This document shows positions 9,367 to 19,421 of a stretch of DNA of 64,000 nt, in pieces. Both the position numbers and the translations under genes were made by a program. The first letter of the stretch is position 1. Each line of letters begins with the position of its first letter. The notes below the pieces were generated by a model. The model was not told the DNA's origin and did not search any database. It saw nothing but the letters and a program-made list of their open reading frames with translations. Origin of the DNA: Pseudomonas sp. WJP1 (GTDB taxonomy: Bacteria; Pseudomonadota; Gammaproteobacteria; Pseudomonadales; Pseudomonadaceae); NCBI RefSeq assembly GCF_028471945.1, contig NZ_CP110128.1, positions 856,501-920,500 of the forward strand. The letters are read 5' to 3'.

Positions 9367-10415
9367 GGCGATTCCCTCTTATGGTGTTGGCGACGCCAGG
9401 CGCGCAATGACGTGAACAGCAGGAACGCCATTAGCGCTGGCAGGACGAAAAACAGCATCAGGTGTTCAAGCTTGCCGGCCAGCGGCATGCCGGTGGTGAA
9501 CGACACCACGTGCAGGCCGTAGGCCAGGTACAAGCCCAGAAACAGCAGGCCTTCGGCGCGGGTCACGCGGTAACCGGAATAAAACACCGGCAGGCACAAC
9601 GCGGCGACGCCAAGCATCACCGGCAAGTCGAAATCCAGGGCGTTAGGCGATACCGACAATGGCGCTGGCGCGAGCAGTGCGGTCAAGCCCAGCACACCCA
9701 GGAGGTTGAACAGGTTGCTGCCGATCACGTTGCCCACGGCGATCTCGCGTTCGCCGCGCAGGGCAGCGATCAGCGAGGTGGCGAGTTCCGGCAGGGACGT
9801 GCTGACGGCAACGATAGTCAGGCCGATGATGCGCTCCGACAAGCCCAGATCAGTGGCGACCGATACCGCTGCGCCCAGCAGCAAATGTCCGGCGTACACC
9901 AGCATTGCCAGACCGGTGACGATCATCAGCAGGCTGCTGATCCATGGAGCTTGCCCTGTGTGATCATGAATCGATACCGGGCGCACCGAATGCCGCGATT
10001 GGCGTAACAGCAAAGCCAGGTACACCAGCAGCGCCGTCAGCAGGATCACGCCGTCGACGCGGGTCAGATCTTCGTTCCAGGCCAGTAAGAACACGAGCAG
10101 GCTGGCGCCGATCATCAGGGGAATATCCAGGCGCACCAATTGCCGTGACACCCGCAACGGGATGATCAGCGCCGACAATCCGAGTGTGACGAGGATGTTG
10201 AAAATGCTGCTGCCGATCACGCTGCCGACGGCAATGTCGGCGTTGTGCGCCAGGGTTGCTTGCAGGCTGACCGCCATTTGCGGTGCGCTGCTACCGAGGG
10301 CGACGATGGTCAGGCCGATGATCAGTGGGCGTACATGCAGGCGGGCTGCCAGGCGCACGGCGGCGCGCACCATCAATTCGGCGCCGGCAATCAGCAGCAC
10401 CAGCCCGCTGAGCAA
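9363..10415 (-). CDS. Calcium/sodium antiporter, CaCA superfamily (YrbG-like)
   Basis: About 350 residues with two homologous halves, each carrying the CaCA alpha-repeat: GLTIVALGSSAPQMAVSL and SVIGSSIFNILVTLG in the first, and GLTIVAVSTSLPELATSL and NVIGSNLFNLLGVLG in the second. These line the ion site in Na+/Ca2+ exchangers. There is no ATG start. TTG at 10415 gives an N-terminus (MLSGLVLLIAGAELM) that fits the start of YrbG-type proteins, but no strong ribosome-binding site is visible. CTG at 10478, overlapping the upstream stop, is an alternative. It is the middle gene of the rlpA-like/antiporter/CMD run. Confidence 0.88.
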   Translation of the reverse strand: MLSGLVLLIAGAELMVRAAVRLAARLHVRPLIIGLTIVALGSSAPQMAVSLQATLAHNADIAVGSVIGSSIFNILVTLGLSALIIPLRVSRQLVRLDIPLMIGASLLVFLLAWNEDLTRVDGVILLTALLVYLALLLRQSRHSVRPVSIHDHTGQAPWISSLLMIVTGLAMLVYAGHLLLGAAVSVATDLGLSERIIGLTIVAVSTSLPELATSLIAALRGEREIAVGNVIGSNLFNLLGVLGLTALLAPAPLSVSPNALDFDLPVMLGVAALCLPVFYSGYRVTRAEGLLFLGLYLAYGLHVVSFTTGMPLAGKLEHLMLFFVLPALMAFLLFTSLRAWRRQHHKRESP

Positions 10416-10474
10416 TTCGATAACGCTGATCAGGGGTAAATCGGCTAGTCCGAAAATGGTCGGGGCTCCGTCGG

Positions 10475-10846
10475 TCAGTCGAGGGCTTGCACGCGAACCC
10501 GCGCGGTGCCGCTCTTGAGCATGCCCAGCCGTTCGGCGGCTTCATGGGACAAATCGATCAGGCGGCCACGGGTGTGCGGGCCACGGTCATTGATACGCAC
10601 CACGCAGGATCTGTCGTTGTTCAGGTTGGTGACCTTCACCCGTGTACCGAAGGGTAGCTGGCGATGGGCGGCGGTCATGGAATTCTTGTTGAAACGCTCG
10701 CCACTGGCGGTGCGTTTGCCTTGGTGTTTGGCGCCGTAGTAGGAGGCAACGCCGGTTTTGTCGTAGCCGTGCGGGTCGACGGTGTCGGTGCTGGCGCAGC
10801 CGGTCAGTAGGGAGAGCAGGGCGCAAAGTCCAAGTAGACGCTTCAT
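10475..10846 (-). CDS. RlpA-like lipoprotein (double-psi beta-barrel)
   Basis: A 123-residue lipoprotein. The signal peptide ends with lipobox LTGC (Cys17). One RlpA-type double-psi beta-barrel follows, with GVASYYGAKHQGKRTASGERFNKNSMTAAHR and the catalytic-type RINDRGPHTRGRLIDLSHEAAERLGM. RlpA of P. aeruginosa is a lytic transglycosylase that acts on peptidoglycan lacking stem peptides. This protein lacks the C-terminal SPOR domain that targets RlpA to the septum, so it is a short paralogue. It starts about 20 bases from a REPIN and leads the operon with the antiporter. Confidence 0.87.
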   Translation of the reverse strand: MKRLLGLCALLSLLTGCASTDTVDPHGYDKTGVASYYGAKHQGKRTASGERFNKNSMTAAHRQLPFGTRVKVTNLNNDRSCVVRINDRGPHTRGRLIDLSHEAAERLGMLKSGTARVRVQALD

Positions 10847-10867
10847 TCAAGGTTTTCCCGAAACAAT

Positions 10868-10959
10868 TGTGGGAGCGAGCCTGCTCGCGATTGGCATTCT
10901 GACAGTCAACTTTGTGTTGAGTGCCGGACCGCTATCGCGAGCAGGCTCGCTCCCACAGG
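10868..10959. repeat. REPIN, GTGGGAGCG class
   Basis: Arms GTGGGAGCGAGCCTGCTCGC (from 10869) and GCGAGCAGGCTCGCTCCCAC (ending 10956) are perfectly complementary and enclose a spacer of about 48 bases. It sits between the stop of gatB and the start of the rlpA-like gene. Confidence 0.92.
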
Positions 10960-10995
10960 GATTTGAGCCAGGTTTGAATGCTGGCTCCACTCCGG

Positions 10996-12441
10996 TCAGC
11001 CTTCGAGCTTGCTTTTCAGCAGTTCGTTGACCTGTTGCGGGTTGGCCTTGCCTTTGGAGGCTTTCATGGCCTGGCCGACGAAGAAACCGAACATCTTGCC
11101 GCGTTTGGCTTCGTCTGCCGCGCGGTATTGCTCGACCTGCTCGGCATTGGCTGCGAGCATTTCGTCCAGCACCGCCGAGATCGCGCCGGTGTCGGTCACT
11201 TGCTTGAGGCCGCGCTTTTCGATGATCTCGTCCGCGCTGCCTTCGCCGTTGGCCATGGCTTCGAACACCACCTTGGCGATTTTGCCAGAGATGGTGTTGT
11301 CCTTGATGCGCAGTAGCATGCCGCCCAGAAGCTCTGCGGAAACCGGCGACTGCTCGATGTCCAGGCCTTGCTTGTTGAGCAGGCTGCCCAACTCGACCAT
11401 CACCCAGTTCGCCGCCAGCTTGGCGTCGCCGCCGATGCTCGCAACCTTCTCGAAGTAATCGGCTTGCTCGCGGCTGGTGGCCAGCACGCTGGCGTCATAG
11501 ACCGACAGACCGAACTGCTCCTGGAAACGCTCGCGTTTCTGCGGTGGCAATTCCGGCAGGGTGGCGCGCACGTCGTCGAGGAACGAGTTTTCGATCACGA
11601 CAGGCAGCAGGTCCGGATCGGGGAAGTAACGGTAGTCGTTGGCTTCCTCCTTGCTGCGCATCGGACGGGTTTCGTCCTTGTTCGGATCGTACAGGCGGGT
11701 CTGCTGGATCACCTTGCCGCCGTCTTCGATCAGCTCGATCTGGCGTTGGATTTCGCTGTTGATCGCCTTCTCGATAAAGCGGAACGAGTTGACGTTCTTG
11801 ATCTCGCAGCGGGTGCCGAACTCGACCTGGCCCTTTGGACGGATCGACACGTTGCAGTCGCAACGTAGCGAACCTTCGGCCATGTTGCCGTCGCAGATGC
11901 CCAGGTAGCGCACCAGGGCGTGGATCGCCTTGACGTAAGCCACGGCTTCCTTGGCGCTGCGCATGTCCGGCTCGGAAACGATTTCCAGCAACGGCGTGCC
12001 GGCACGGTTCAGGTCGATGCCGCTGGCGCCGCTGAATTCTTCGTGCAGGCTCTTGCCGGCGTCTTCTTCCAGGTGCGCGCGGGTAATGCCGACGCGCTTG
12101 ACCGTGCCGTCTTCCAGGGCGATGTCCAGGTGGCCCTTACCGACGATCGGCAATTCCATCTGGCTGATCTGGTAGCCCTTGGGCAGGTCCGGGTAGAAGT
12201 AGTTTTTACGGGCGAACACGTTGTGCTGGCCGATCTCGGCGTCAATCGCCAGGCCGAACATCACCGCCATGCGCACCGCTTCCTGGTTCAGCACCGGCAG
12301 TACGCCGGGCATGCCCAGGTCTACCAGGCTGGCCTGGGTGTTCGGTTCGGAACCGAAGGTGGTGGAACTACCGGAAAAGATTTTCGACCGGGTGGTGAGC
12401 TGGGTGTGAATCTCCAGCCCGATCACGACTTCCCATTGCAT
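10996..12441 (-). CDS. gatB: Aspartyl/glutamyl-tRNA(Asn/Gln) amidotransferase subunit B
   Basis: A 481-residue kinase-like subunit that phosphorylates the mischarged Glu/Asp on tRNA before amidation. It starts [15 protein letters not shown] and contains the signatures [43 protein letters not shown] and [16 protein letters not shown]. The C-terminal GatB/YqeY tRNA-binding helical domain occupies about residues 330-481. It is the last gene of gatC-gatA-gatB, 10 bases after gatA, so the three heterotrimer subunits are made together. Confidence 0.98.
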   Translation of the reverse strand: MQWEVVIGLEIHTQLTTRSKIFSGSSTTFGSEPNTQASLVDLGMPGVLPVLNQEAVRMAVMFGLAIDAEIGQHNVFARKNYFYPDLPKGYQISQMELPIVGKGHLDIALEDGTVKRVGITRAHLEEDAGKSLHEEFSGASGIDLNRAGTPLLEIVSEPDMRSAKEAVAYVKAIHALVRYLGICDGNMAEGSLRCDCNVSIRPKGQVEFGTRCEIKNVNSFRFIEKAINSEIQRQIELIEDGGKVIQQTRLYDPNKDETRPMRSKEEANDYRYFPDPDLLPVVIENSFLDDVRATLPELPPQKRERFQEQFGLSVYDASVLATSREQADYFEKVASIGGDAKLAANWVMVELGSLLNKQGLDIEQSPVSAELLGGMLLRIKDNTISGKIAKVVFEAMANGEGSADEIIEKRGLKQVTDTGAISAVLDEMLAANAEQVEQYRAADEAKRGKMFGFFVGQAMKASKGKANPQQVNELLKSKLEG

Positions 12442-12451
12442 GTGTGTCTCC

Positions 12452-13903
12452 TCAGAAGCCGGTTGGGGTGCGGGTGTGCCAGTCAGTGTTTAACTGATAC
12501 TGGTGGGCAACGTTCAACAGGCGACCTTCCTGGAAATACGGAGCGAGCAGTTGCACGCCGACCGGCAGGCCGTCGACAAAACCGGCCGGCATCGACAGGC
12601 CTGGCAGGCCGGCGAGGTTGGCGGTGATGGTGTAGACGTCTTCCAGGTAGGCGGCGACCGGGTCGCTGTTCTTGGCGCCGAGCTTCCAGGCCGGGTTTGG
12701 CGTGGTTGGGCCGAGAATGATGTCGACCTCATTGAAGGCCGCCATGAAGTCGTTCTTGATCAAGCGACGAATCTTCTGCGCCTTCAGGTAGTAGGCGTCG
12801 TAGTAACCGGCGGACAGGGCGTAGGCACCGACCATGATCCGGCGCTGCACTTCCGTTCCGAAACCTTCGCCACGGGAGCGCTTGTACAGGTCTTCGAGGT
12901 TTTTCGGGTCTTCACAGCGATAGCCGAAACGCACGCCATCGAAACGCGACAGGTTGGAAGAGGCTTCCGCCGGGGCGATCACGTAGTACGCAGGAATCGC
13001 ATGCTGCATGTTCGGCAGGCTGATTTCCTTGATCACGGCGCCGAGCTTTTTCAGCTCTTCGACGCTGGCCATGACCAGGTCGGCGATGCGCGGGTCAAGA
13101 CCGGCGCTGAAGTACTCTTTAGGCACGCCGATGCGCAGGCCCTGCAGCGAACCGTTCAGGCTGGCGCTGTAGTCCGGCACGGGTTCGTCGATGCTGGTGG
13201 AGTCGTTCGGATCGAAGCCAGCCATACCTTGCAACAATATTGCGCAGTCTTCGGCGGTGCGAGCCAGAGGGCCGCCCTGATCGAGGCTGGAGGCGTAAGC
13301 GATCATGCCCCAGCGCGAAACGCGACCGTACGTCGGTTTCAGGCCGGTGAGGTTGGTCAGCGCCGCTGGCTGGCGGATCGAACCGCCGGTGTCGGTACCG
13401 GTGGCGGCTGGCAGCAGGCGTGCGGCTACCGCAGCAGCGGAGCCGCCGGACGAACCACCCGGAACATGTTCCAGGTTCCACGGGTTTTTCACCGCGCCGT
13501 AGTAGCTCGACTCGTTGGCCGAGCCCATGGCGAATTCGTCCATGTTGGTCTTGCCCAGGGTCACGGCCCCGGCAGCGGCCAGCTTGGCGACGACGGTGGC
13601 GTCGTACGGCGCCTTGAAGTTGTCGAGCATCTTCGAGCCGCAGCTGGTGCGGATGCCCTGGGTGCAGAACAGGTCCTTGTGGGCGATCGGCGCACCCAGC
13701 AACGCGCCGTTCTCACCATTGGCGCGGCGTGCGTCAGCGGCTTTCGCCTGCGTGAGCGCAAGCTCTTCGGTGAGGCTGATGAAGCTGTTGAGCTGCGGGT
13801 CGAGCTGGGCGATGCGCGCCAGCAGGGCTTTGGTCAGCTCTTCGGAGGAAAACTTTTTATCGGCGAGTCCGCGGGCGATCTCGGCCAGAGTCAATTGATG
13901 CAT
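12452..13903 (-). CDS. gatA: Aspartyl/glutamyl-tRNA(Asn/Gln) amidotransferase subunit A
   Basis: A 483-residue amidase-signature enzyme that releases ammonia from glutamine for transamidation of Glu-tRNA(Gln) or Asp-tRNA(Asn). The Ser-cisSer-Lys catalytic set is visible: the Lys in [10 protein letters not shown], and the serines in [16 protein letters not shown] and [12 protein letters not shown]. The length is normal. It is encoded between gatC and gatB on the minus strand with short spacers. A 475-residue antisense frame covers it and is a shadow. Confidence 0.98.
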   Translation of the reverse strand: MHQLTLAEIARGLADKKFSSEELTKALLARIAQLDPQLNSFISLTEELALTQAKAADARRANGENGALLGAPIAHKDLFCTQGIRTSCGSKMLDNFKAPYDATVVAKLAAAGAVTLGKTNMDEFAMGSANESSYYGAVKNPWNLEHVPGGSSGGSAAAVAARLLPAATGTDTGGSIRQPAALTNLTGLKPTYGRVSRWGMIAYASSLDQGGPLARTAEDCAILLQGMAGFDPNDSTSIDEPVPDYSASLNGSLQGLRIGVPKEYFSAGLDPRIADLVMASVEELKKLGAVIKEISLPNMQHAIPAYYVIAPAEASSNLSRFDGVRFGYRCEDPKNLEDLYKRSRGEGFGTEVQRRIMVGAYALSAGYYDAYYLKAQKIRRLIKNDFMAAFNEVDIILGPTTPNPAWKLGAKNSDPVAAYLEDVYTITANLAGLPGLSMPAGFVDGLPVGVQLLAPYFQEGRLLNVAHQYQLNTDWHTRTPTGF

Positions 13904-13919
13904 TGCAGGCTCTTTCCCT

Positions 13920-14207
13920 TTAGTCGATGACTTTCGGAACCAGGTACAGGCCGTTTTCGACCGCTGGTGCGATGGACTGGTAGGCCTCGCGATTGTTGCT
14001 CTCGGTCACGACGTCTGCACGCAGGCGCTGGCTGGCTTCCAGTGGGTGGGCGAGCGGCTCGATACCATCGGTATTGACCGCCTGCATTTCGTCGACCAGC
14101 CCGAGAATGCTGTTGAGGGCCGAAGTAATGTGTGGAAGATCGGCATCATTGAGGCCAAGGCAGGCCAGATGAGCGATTTTTTCCACGTCGGAGCGTTCAA
14201 GCGCCAT
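13920..14207 (-). CDS. gatC: Aspartyl/glutamyl-tRNA(Asn/Gln) amidotransferase subunit C
   Basis: A 95-residue small helical subunit that wraps and stabilises GatA against GatB. Typical features are [18 protein letters not shown] at the N-terminus, [21 protein letters not shown] in the middle, and an extended C-terminal tail ending [15 protein letters not shown]. It is the first gene of the gatCAB operon, divergent from mreB. The 211-base gap to mreB must hold promoters for both directions, but I could not assign their boxes with confidence. Confidence 0.97.
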   Translation of the reverse strand: MALERSDVEKIAHLACLGLNDADLPHITSALNSILGLVDEMQAVNTDGIEPLAHPLEASQRLRADVVTESNNREAYQSIAPAVENGLYLVPKVID

Positions 14208-14406
14208 TGGGATTCTCCAGTGGAAAACAAGACGGACGGCGTCCGTGTGTTAGATTGTCGGAACACTACCGCACTTCTACGGTCATATGGCCGCGATTGT
14301 GGGGCTTGGTGCACAGAAAAGCGGCCAATTTAACATATTGGCGCCTTGCCCAAAATCCCTGTCGTTGTTAGAGTTTGCCGCACTTTTTTACCCACGCGTT
14401 GCCTAG

Positions 14407-15456
<1,050 letters not shown>

Positions 15457-15598
15457 GTCGTCGGATCGCCTCCATGCTGTTGAGCGCGCAGGCGGCACTT
15501 TGCAGTGCTGCCTGTTCGCGTTTATCTTCTGTCGTCTGCATCCAGGCCGGTTTGATGCCGTATGAATAAAGAGAACATTTGCCTGGGAGGAGCGGCTT

Positions 15599-16720
15599 AT
15601 TAAACCGCTTTTCACCAAGGGTCCCTCACTGGGCGTGCGCTTGTTGGTGCTGGTCGTGCTATCGGTCGCGCTGATGGTGGTCGATGCCCGCTTCACACTG
15701 CTCAAGCCAGTGCGTAGCCAGATGTCGCTGGTGCTGATGCAGTCTTACTGGATCACCGACCTGCCGCAGCGGCTATGGCAGGGTGTGGCCAGCCAGTTTG
15801 GCAGCCGCACCGAACTGGTCGCCGAAAACGAAAAGCTCAAGAGCGAAAACCTGCTGTTGCAGGGGCGTATGCAAAAGCTTGCCTCCCTCACCGAACAGAA
15901 CGTTCGGCTGCGTGAGTTGCTCAACTCGTCGGCGCTGGTCAACGAAAAGGTCGAAGTGGCCGAATTGATCGGCATGGACCCCAACCCGTTCACCCATCGC
16001 ATCATCATCAACAAGGGTGAGCGCGACGGCGTGGTGCTCGGTCAGCCGGTACTCGATGCCCGTGGCCTGATGGGCCAGGTGGTCGAGTTGATGCCCTACA
16101 CCTCCCGGGTCCTGTTGCTGACCGACTCCACCCACAGCATTCCGGTGCAGGTCAACCGCAACGGCCTGCGCGCCATTGCCAGCGGCACCGGCAACCCGGA
16201 GCGCCTTGAGCTGCGCCACGTGGCCGATACCGCCGATATCAAGGAAGGCGACCTGTTGGTCAGTTCCGGCCTCGGCCAGCGCTTCCCGGCGGGTTACCCG
16301 GTGGCGACGGTCAAGGAAGTGATCCACGATTCCGGTCAGCCGTTCGCCATTGTTCGCGCCGTTCCGACCGCCGCCTTGAACCGCAGCCGATACCTGCTGC
16401 TGGTGTTCAGCGACACCCGCACGGCCGAAGAACGCGCCAACGATGCGGCCCAGGCCCAGGAAAGCCTGGATGCGCAGGGCGGTGGGCCGATCATTCCGGC
16501 AACCGTGCCGAGGCCGGCAGTTGTACCGGCGGCTGTTGCGGCTCCCGCTGCTCCGGCGACTCCAGCAGCGGCCGCGCCGGCTGCCACGACCCCGGCCAAA
16601 CCTGCCGCCAAACCTACCGCGACGGCACCCGCCAAGCCACCGGCGGCGCAGCCCGCTGTCGTCAAGCCTGCTGCCAAACCGCCAGTCTCCGCGCCGGCTA
16701 CCACTGGGGGACGAGAATAA
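15599..16720 (+). CDS. mreC: Rod-shape-determining protein MreC
   Basis: A bitopic inner-membrane protein whose periplasmic beta-barrel part links MreB filaments to the PBP2/RodA complex. It has a short cytoplasmic start, a membrane helix ([18 protein letters not shown]), a coiled coil ([36 protein letters not shown]), the conserved barrel region ([24 protein letters not shown]) and an unusually long Ala/Pro/Lys-rich tail. I place the start at ATT 15599 because a strong GGGAGGAG lies 6 bases upstream (15585-15592). This adds [13 protein letters not shown] before the GTG at 15635, which has no ribosome-binding site. The total is 373 residues. The stop overlaps mreD as TAATG. Confidence 0.9.
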   Translation: MKPLFTKGPSLGVRLLVLVVLSVALMVVDARFTLLKPVRSQMSLVLMQSYWITDLPQRLWQGVASQFGSRTELVAENEKLKSENLLLQGRMQKLASLTEQNVRLRELLNSSALVNEKVEVAELIGMDPNPFTHRIIINKGERDGVVLGQPVLDARGLMGQVVELMPYTSRVLLLTDSTHSIPVQVNRNGLRAIASGTGNPERLELRHVADTADIKEGDLLVSSGLGQRFPAGYPVATVKEVIHDSGQPFAIVRAVPTAALNRSRYLLLVFSDTRTAEERANDAAQAQESLDAQGGGPIIPATVPRPAVVPAAVAAPAAPATPAAAAPAATTPAKPAAKPTATAPAKPPAAQPAVVKPAAKPPVSAPATTGGRE

Positions 16721-17211
16721 TGGTCGGTGTTACTGCTTCCCGAAACGGCTGGATCGTCTGGCTGACTTTCGCCGTCGGCATGTTGCTCAGCGTATCGCCG
16801 CTGCCGCAATTCATGGAAATCCTGCGCCCGCTGTGGCTGGCCTTGCTGCTGGCGTTCTGGGCGCTGGCACTGCCGCAGAAAGTCGGGATGGTCACCGCCT
16901 GGTGCCTGGGCCTGGCCGAGGACGTGCTGTACGGCACGCTGCTGGGCCAGAATGCATTGATCCTGACGCTCATCACCTACCTGGTGCTGGCGCTGCAACA
17001 ACGCCTGCGAATGTTCCCGATGTGGCAGCAGAGCCTGGTGATCCTGGTGATCTTCGGCCTCGCCCAGCTGGTACAGCTATGGCTCAGTGCCCTGACCGGC
17101 AACCGTCAGCCAACCCTGGCACTGGTGTTGCCCGCACTGGTCAGCGCGTTGCTCTGGCCTTGGGTCAGCTTCGGTTTGCGCGGATTGCGTCGACGCTACA
17201 AAATCAATTAA
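16720..17211 (+). CDS. mreD: Rod-shape-determining protein MreD
   Basis: A 163-residue integral membrane protein with five or six predicted helices. It includes the family region [42 protein letters not shown]. It partners MreC in the elongasome. Its ATG overlaps the mreC stop, indicating translational coupling, and it is followed 32 bases later by maf. Confidence 0.95.
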   Translation: MVGVTASRNGWIVWLTFAVGMLLSVSPLPQFMEILRPLWLALLLAFWALALPQKVGMVTAWCLGLAEDVLYGTLLGQNALILTLITYLVLALQQRLRMFPMWQQSLVILVIFGLAQLVQLWLSALTGNRQPTLALVLPALVSALLWPWVSFGLRGLRRRYKIN

Positions 17212-17243
17212 TTCGCTCAGGCATTAGACAGGGAGAGGTCTTG

Positions 17244-17840
17244 ATGAAACGGTTGTACCTCGCCTCTGGCTCACCGCGTCGACGTGAACTGCTCACGCAG
17301 ATCGGCGTGCCATTCACCGCCATCAGTGCGGAAATCGATGAAACCCCTTTGACTCACGAATCCCCGTCGGCCTATGTCGAGCGCCTGGCGCGCGGCAAGG
17401 CCGAGGCCGGACGCAGCGCCGTCTCGTCTGAAACATCCTGCTGCGTGCTCGGTGCAGATACCGCCGTGGTGCTCGGCGGAAAAATTCTTGGCAAACCAGT
17501 TGATGAAGACGACGCGTGCGCCATGCTGAAGATGTTGTCGGGGCGTGAGCATCAGGTCCTGACCGCGATTGCGCTGCTCGACGGTGAGCGTTGCGAATCT
17601 TTGGTGGTCACAAGTGGCGTACGTTTTCGTGAGATCAGCGCTGAAGAAGCGGCGGCCTACTGGGCCAGCGGCGAACCCCGGGACAAGGCCGGTGGCTATG
17701 GCATTCAAGGATTGGGCGCGGTGTTTGTCGCCGGGCTCACTGGAAGTTACTCGGCGGTGGTTGGACTGCCGCTGTGCGAAACCGCGCAACTGCTCGGCCA
17801 TTTCGGCATACCCTGTTGGCAACCCAATAACGCGCACTAA
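17244..17840 (+). CDS. maf: Maf-family nucleoside triphosphate pyrophosphatase (YhdE type)
   Basis: 198 residues from the ATG at 17244, which has GGGAGAGG upstream. Maf proteins hydrolyse dTTP/UTP or modified nucleotides to monophosphates, a house-cleaning role, and overproduction inhibits septation in some bacteria. Motifs are [14 protein letters not shown] at the N-terminus, [18 protein letters not shown], and [13 protein letters not shown] with [11 protein letters not shown] near the end. It resembles E. coli YhdE, a dTTP/UTP pyrophosphatase, more than YceF. An in-frame extension to 16443 exists through mreCD but lacks any support. Confidence 0.95.
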   Translation: MKRLYLASGSPRRRELLTQIGVPFTAISAEIDETPLTHESPSAYVERLARGKAEAGRSAVSSETSCCVLGADTAVVLGGKILGKPVDEDDACAMLKMLSGREHQVLTAIALLDGERCESLVVTSGVRFREISAEEAAAYWASGEPRDKAGGYGIQGLGAVFVAGLTGSYSAVVGLPLCETAQLLGHFGIPCWQPNNAH

Positions 17841-17888
17841 GCGTCGTAGCTGGCCATTATCGTGAACATGCCTGAACGAGACCCTGCC

Positions 17889-19346
17889 ATGAGTGAAGAG
17901 ATCCTGATCAACATCACGCCGATGGAATCGCGCGTGGCGGTGGTCGAAAACGGTGTCCTGCAAGAAGTTCATGTGGAGCGCACGCAAAAGCGCGGGATCG
18001 TCGGCAACATCTACAAAGGCAAGGTCGTGCGGGTATTACCCGGCATGCAGGCGGCGTTCGTCGATATCGGCCTGGACCGCGCCGCGTTCATTCATGCATC
18101 GGAAATCTCCTTGCGTGAAGGTCCGGCAGTCGAGAGCATCAGTGCGCTGGTGCACGAAGGCCAGAGCCTGGTGGTGCAAGTCACCAAGGACCCCATCGGC
18201 TCCAAAGGTGCGCGCCTGACGACGCAGCTTTCGATCCCTTCGCGTTATCTGGTGTACATGCCGCGCACCGCTCACGTCGGTATTTCGCTGAAAATCGAAG
18301 ACGAAGCCGAGCGCGAACGCCTCAAGCAAGTGGTCACCGATTGCGTGGCCAAAGAAGGTATCAAGGAAGCGGGCGGGTTCATCCTGCGCACGGCGGCCGA
18401 AGGCGCCGGGGCCGATGAAATCCTCATGGACATCCGCTATCTGCGCAGGCTATGGGACCAGATCAGCGAGCAGATCAAAACCATCAGCGCACCGAGTGTG
18501 ATCTATGAAGACCTCGGCCTGGCGCTGCGCACGCTACGGGATCTTGTGAGCCCGAAGATCGAGAAAATCCGCATCGACTCCCGGGAAACCTTCCAGAAAA
18601 CCACGCAGTTCGTCGCCGAATTGATGCCGGAGATAGCCGATCGTCTGGAACATTATCCGGGCGAGCGGCCGATTTTCGACCTGTACGGTGTCGAGGATGA
18701 AATCCAGAAGGCCCTCGAGCGCAAAGTCCCGTTGAAGTCTGGCGGTTACCTGGTGGTCGACCCGGCGGAAGCCATGAGCACCATCGACGTCAACACCGGG
18801 GCATTCGTCGGGCATCGCAACCTTGAAGAAACCATCTTCAAGACCAACCTCGAAGCCGCCACCGCCATCGCTCGCCAATTGCGACTACGCAACCTGGGCG
18901 GGATCATCATCATCGACTTCATCGACATGGAAGACGAAGAACACCAGCGCCAGGTGCTGCGCACGCTCGAGAAGCAACTGGAGCGCGATCACGCCAAGAC
19001 CAACATTATCGGTATCACCGAGTTGGGCCTGGTGCAGATGACCCGCAAGCGCACCCGAGAAAGCCTCGAACAGGTACTGTGCGAGCCGTGCACCAGTTGC
19101 CAGGGGCGTGGCAAGCTGAAGACTCCCGAAACCATTTGCTACGAAATCTTCCGCGAAATCCTGCGTGAGGCTCGCGCCTATCAAGCGGAAGGCTATCGTG
19201 TATTGGCGAACCAGCGAGTCGTCGACCGCCTGCTCGATGAAGAGTCGGGTAACGTCGCCGAACTTGAAGGGTTTATCGGGCGCACCATCAGGTTCCAGGT
19301 CGAAACCATGTATTCCCAGGAACAATACGACGTCGTGCTGCTCTGA
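17889..19346 (+). CDS. rng: Ribonuclease G
   Basis: A 485-residue endoribonuclease of the RNase E/G family that processes the 5' end of 16S rRNA and degrades some mRNAs. An S1-like RNA-binding domain (around residues 35-125: IVGNIYKGKVVRVLPGMQAAFVDIG) precedes the catalytic region with DVNTGAFVG and GGIIIIDFIDM, which hold the Mg2+-binding aspartates. The zinc-link cysteines are in LCEPCTSCQGRG (about residue 397). It lacks the long C-terminal scaffold of RNase E. The ATG at 17889 (MSEEILINITP) is the conserved start; an upstream GTG at 17862 would add nine unconserved residues. Confidence 0.97.
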   Translation: MSEEILINITPMESRVAVVENGVLQEVHVERTQKRGIVGNIYKGKVVRVLPGMQAAFVDIGLDRAAFIHASEISLREGPAVESISALVHEGQSLVVQVTKDPIGSKGARLTTQLSIPSRYLVYMPRTAHVGISLKIEDEAERERLKQVVTDCVAKEGIKEAGGFILRTAAEGAGADEILMDIRYLRRLWDQISEQIKTISAPSVIYEDLGLALRTLRDLVSPKIEKIRIDSRETFQKTTQFVAELMPEIADRLEHYPGERPIFDLYGVEDEIQKALERKVPLKSGGYLVVDPAEAMSTIDVNTGAFVGHRNLEETIFKTNLEAATAIARQLRLRNLGGIIIIDFIDMEDEEHQRQVLRTLEKQLERDHAKTNIIGITELGLVQMTRKRTRESLEQVLCEPCTSCQGRGKLKTPETICYEIFREILREARAYQAEGYRVLANQRVVDRLLDEESGNVAELEGFIGRTIRFQVETMYSQEQYDVVLL

Positions 19347-19421
19347 ACTGCTACGTCCTGAATTTTCCTGAACGGCTGGCCTCAGCTTTCTGCAGAACTT
19401 TTGCCATGGGAGCCAACTGAC

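Noticed and set aside
12503..13930. A 475-residue plus frame over gatA
   Set aside because: Antisense shadow of a conserved amidase gene.
16443..17243. N-terminal extension giving a 465-residue protein ending in Maf
   Set aside because: The added part is an Arg/Pro-rich out-of-frame reading of mreC and mreD. The ATG at 17244 has a good ribosome-binding site and matches the Maf start.
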